Origin: CAZWCE01 sp964632505
GTDB taxonomy: Bacteria; Planctomycetota; Planctomycetia; Pirellulales; Thermoguttaceae
Direction of reading: 5' to 3'
DNA: 64,000 bases
NCBI GenBank assembly: GCA_964632505.1
Contig: CAZWCE010000001.1
Location: 1 to 64,000 of the forward strand
In this document: one piece after another, positions 62,648 to 64,000 of the stretch
Layout: every line of letters begins with the position of its first letter
How positions within the stretch are numbered: the first letter of the stretch is position 1
The notes under the pieces: generated by a model
Seen by the model: only the letters and a program-made list of their open reading frames with translations
What the model was told of the DNA's origin: nothing
Database searches by the model: none
Program-made: the position numbers and the translations under genes

Positions 62648-64000
62648 CTACGTCGTGTCTCTGTTTTCCGCGCCCTCTGCTTCGCAATCGCGCACCGGCA
62701 GAAACGTCCGCAGACGGTTATAGAGCTCCTGGTAGCTGAACGGCTTGATAAGCCAACCGCTGAAATCTTTTTCCCGGCAGATCTCTTTCGGATTGTCCAG
62801 CGCCTCGGAAAGCATCGCAACCACCGGTATTCCAAACCCGTGCTCGCGGAGTGTTTCGATGGTCCGGAAGACATCTTCATTCGGCATATGAAGGTCCATC
62901 AGCACCAAATCGAATGGAACCCCCCACATGTGTTGATGTGTTACTTTGTTCAATATCTCTTTTCCGTGGTGAACGGTTTGCACCTTCAGGCCTGCACGGC
63001 GGAGGTAGGCACAGACCACCTGTTGCGGATCACTCCGGTCGGTCGCCAGCAGCACACTTCCGGCAAGCATGGGGAGGTCTTCGTCCTCGAAATGATGTTT
63101 CTTCAACCGGGCAAGAAGCGGCGGCATCTCCTCCGGCTCGATTCTCGCCACCCCCTGCAAACTGCCGGTATCGACGGTGAAGGAAAACCGGCACCCAAGA
63201 CGAGGATCGGTCTCGCTAGTCAGCTCCCCGCCGAGCAATTGGACGATTTTCCGGCATCCCCCGATCGCCATTTCCGGAGTCACGGCAAGATCGAGTTCTC
63301 CGAGACACAACACCGGCGGGAACTCTTGCTCCTCCATCATCTTGAACGTCGATTCGTCGATCTCTCCTTCGGTGGTGATCTCGAAGAGAAGTTTCTCCTG
63401 TTCCTCCCACGCGCTGCTGGTCGCCATCCTCAATTGCACTTCCCCCGAACGACTCATCTGGATGACGATGCCGAGCAGATAGATCAAAACCTCGCGCAAC
63501 CGGCCCGGATCGGTACGGATCGTCTCGGGAATCGAAGTTTCCGGAATCAGTCGGAGCTTGAGATGCTTCGCATCGGCCACCGGCTGGACGACATCGAGTG
63601 TCTCCTTGACGTGGAGAATCGTGGCGCAGATGAACCGCTCGACCTTCCTGCGGCCGATCTCTAATTTCGAGATATCGAGAATGCTTTCGAGCATCGACAG
63701 AAGATGCCGGGCGTTGTTGCGAAGAAGCGTGATGCACTTGAAGGTTTCGGCCAACTCTTCCGGCATGTCGATCGCGGGAACTCCCTGCTCCTTTTGCCAT
63801 CGGGTCAGAAAAGTAAGCTGGGTTTCGTTCATCAAGTCCAGATAACCGAGCATGGCGCTGAGCGGCGTCCGGATTTCACTCCCCATATTTGCAAGAAAAC
63901 GAGACTTCGCCTGATTGAGCGACTGCATCTGATCGGTGAGCATACGGAGCTTCCACTCGATGTTCAGACGCTCCTCGATTTCGGCTTCGAGTATTTCCTG
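62648..64000 (-). CDS. Hybrid histidine-kinase-like protein with receiver domain, partial
   Basis: 450 residues are visible; the frame continues beyond position 64000 (upstream residues QEILEAEIEERLNIEWKLRM show a coiled coil). The dimerisation segment reads FLANMGSEIRTPLSAMLGYL, where the phospho-acceptor His is Ser. The ATPase part keeps the end block GGELTSETDPRLGCRFSF but the Asn of the N-box (LIYLLGIVIQMSRSG) is missing and no DxGxG block is seen. The receiver domain at the C-terminus has its Asp in LVLMDLHMPNE and Lys in LIKPFS. So it looks like a degenerate kinase with an intact receiver: possibly a scaffold or response relay partner. Confidence 0.8.
   Translation of the reverse strand, partial: QEILEAEIEERLNIEWKLRMLTDQMQSLNQAKSRFLANMGSEIRTPLSAMLGYLDLMNETQLTFLTRWQKEQGVPAIDMPEELAETFKCITLLRNNARHLLSMLESILDISKLEIGRRKVERFICATILHVKETLDVVQPVADAKHLKLRLIPETSIPETIRTDPGRLREVLIYLLGIVIQMSRSGEVQLRMATSSAWEEQEKLLFEITTEGEIDESTFKMMEEQEFPPVLCLGELDLAVTPEMAIGGCRKIVQLLGGELTSETDPRLGCRFSFTVDTGSLQGVARIEPEEMPPLLARLKKHHFEDEDLPMLAGSVLLATDRSDPQQVVCAYLRRAGLKVQTVHHGKEILNKVTHQHMWGVPFDLVLMDLHMPNEDVFRTIETLREHGFGIPVVAMLSEALDNPKEICREKDFSGWLIKPFSYQELYNRLRTFLPVRDCEAEGAENRDTT

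Overview
The window reads as a dense, GC-rich bacterial chromosome segment, most likely from the Planctomycetota (Pirellulales-like). This is inferred from gene content rather than a phylogeny: a tiny DUF6800-type protein, Tat-exported Gfo/Idh/MocA and aldo/keto-type proteins, a Ser/Thr kinase next to an ECF sigma factor, PqqD/M50/HlyD fusion proteins, a GldF-GldG fusion, and pilin-like secretion genes with long acidic or Pro/Glu-rich tails. About 45 protein genes are supported. I saw no rRNA, tRNA or CRISPR array, and one short MITE-like element.

Layout. 0.3-4.8 kb: a PilM-PilN-like fusion with an unusual repeat tail, a PilO-like partner and a methyltransferase. 5.4-11.1 kb: phoH, a 7TM-HD (PgpH-type) hydrolase, ybeY and a CorC/HlyC protein, a classic conserved neighbourhood for rRNA maturation, RNA metabolism and c-di-AMP. 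11.1-14.4 kb, minus strand: an exported MsrB-MsrA fusion, then ruvX/yqgF translationally coupled to a secreted protein of unknown function. 14.7-20.0 kb: Tat-exported oxidoreductase-like genes, a coiled-coil protein with a clear sigma70-type promoter, and a tetrahaem cytochrome c. 20.3-22.3 kb: an ABC-2 type permease. 22.8-28.5 kb: a three-gene unit (GAF-HlyD, exported HlyD, PqqD-M50-HlyD) that looks like a membrane export or processing machine. 28.6-32.9 kb: a ROK kinase, two thioredoxins and a divergent sigma54 activator.

32.9-38.6 kb, minus strand: a Gld-type ABC system (ATPase, fused GldF-GldG, DUF4340 protein). 39.0-47.7 kb: uvrA, trpB, a MITE-like repeat, fmt, a small membrane protein, miaB and two small minus-strand genes. 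48.1-52.0 kb: four overlapping minor-pseudopilin genes (H, I, J, K types), presumably working with the PilM/N/O-like genes at the window start. 52.5-58.1 kb: a coiled-coil exported protein, a membrane Ser/Thr kinase, a membrane protein, an ECF sigma factor and its putative anti-sigma factor. 58.2-64 kb: a Sua5/TsaC-LMW phosphatase fusion, an AT-rich leader, rpoD, an ApbE-like gene, and a hybrid kinase-like gene that runs off the window and lacks its phospho-acceptor His.

The most striking regulatory structure is the 269-bp gap at 31.2-31.5 kb. A minus-strand sigma54 promoter drives a thioredoxin. A plus-strand sigma70 promoter drives the divergent sigma54 activator. Four half-sites at an exact 23-bp period overlap the sigma70 promoter and lie at activator distance from the sigma54 promoter. 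This predicts a self-limiting regulator switch for the thioredoxin genes.
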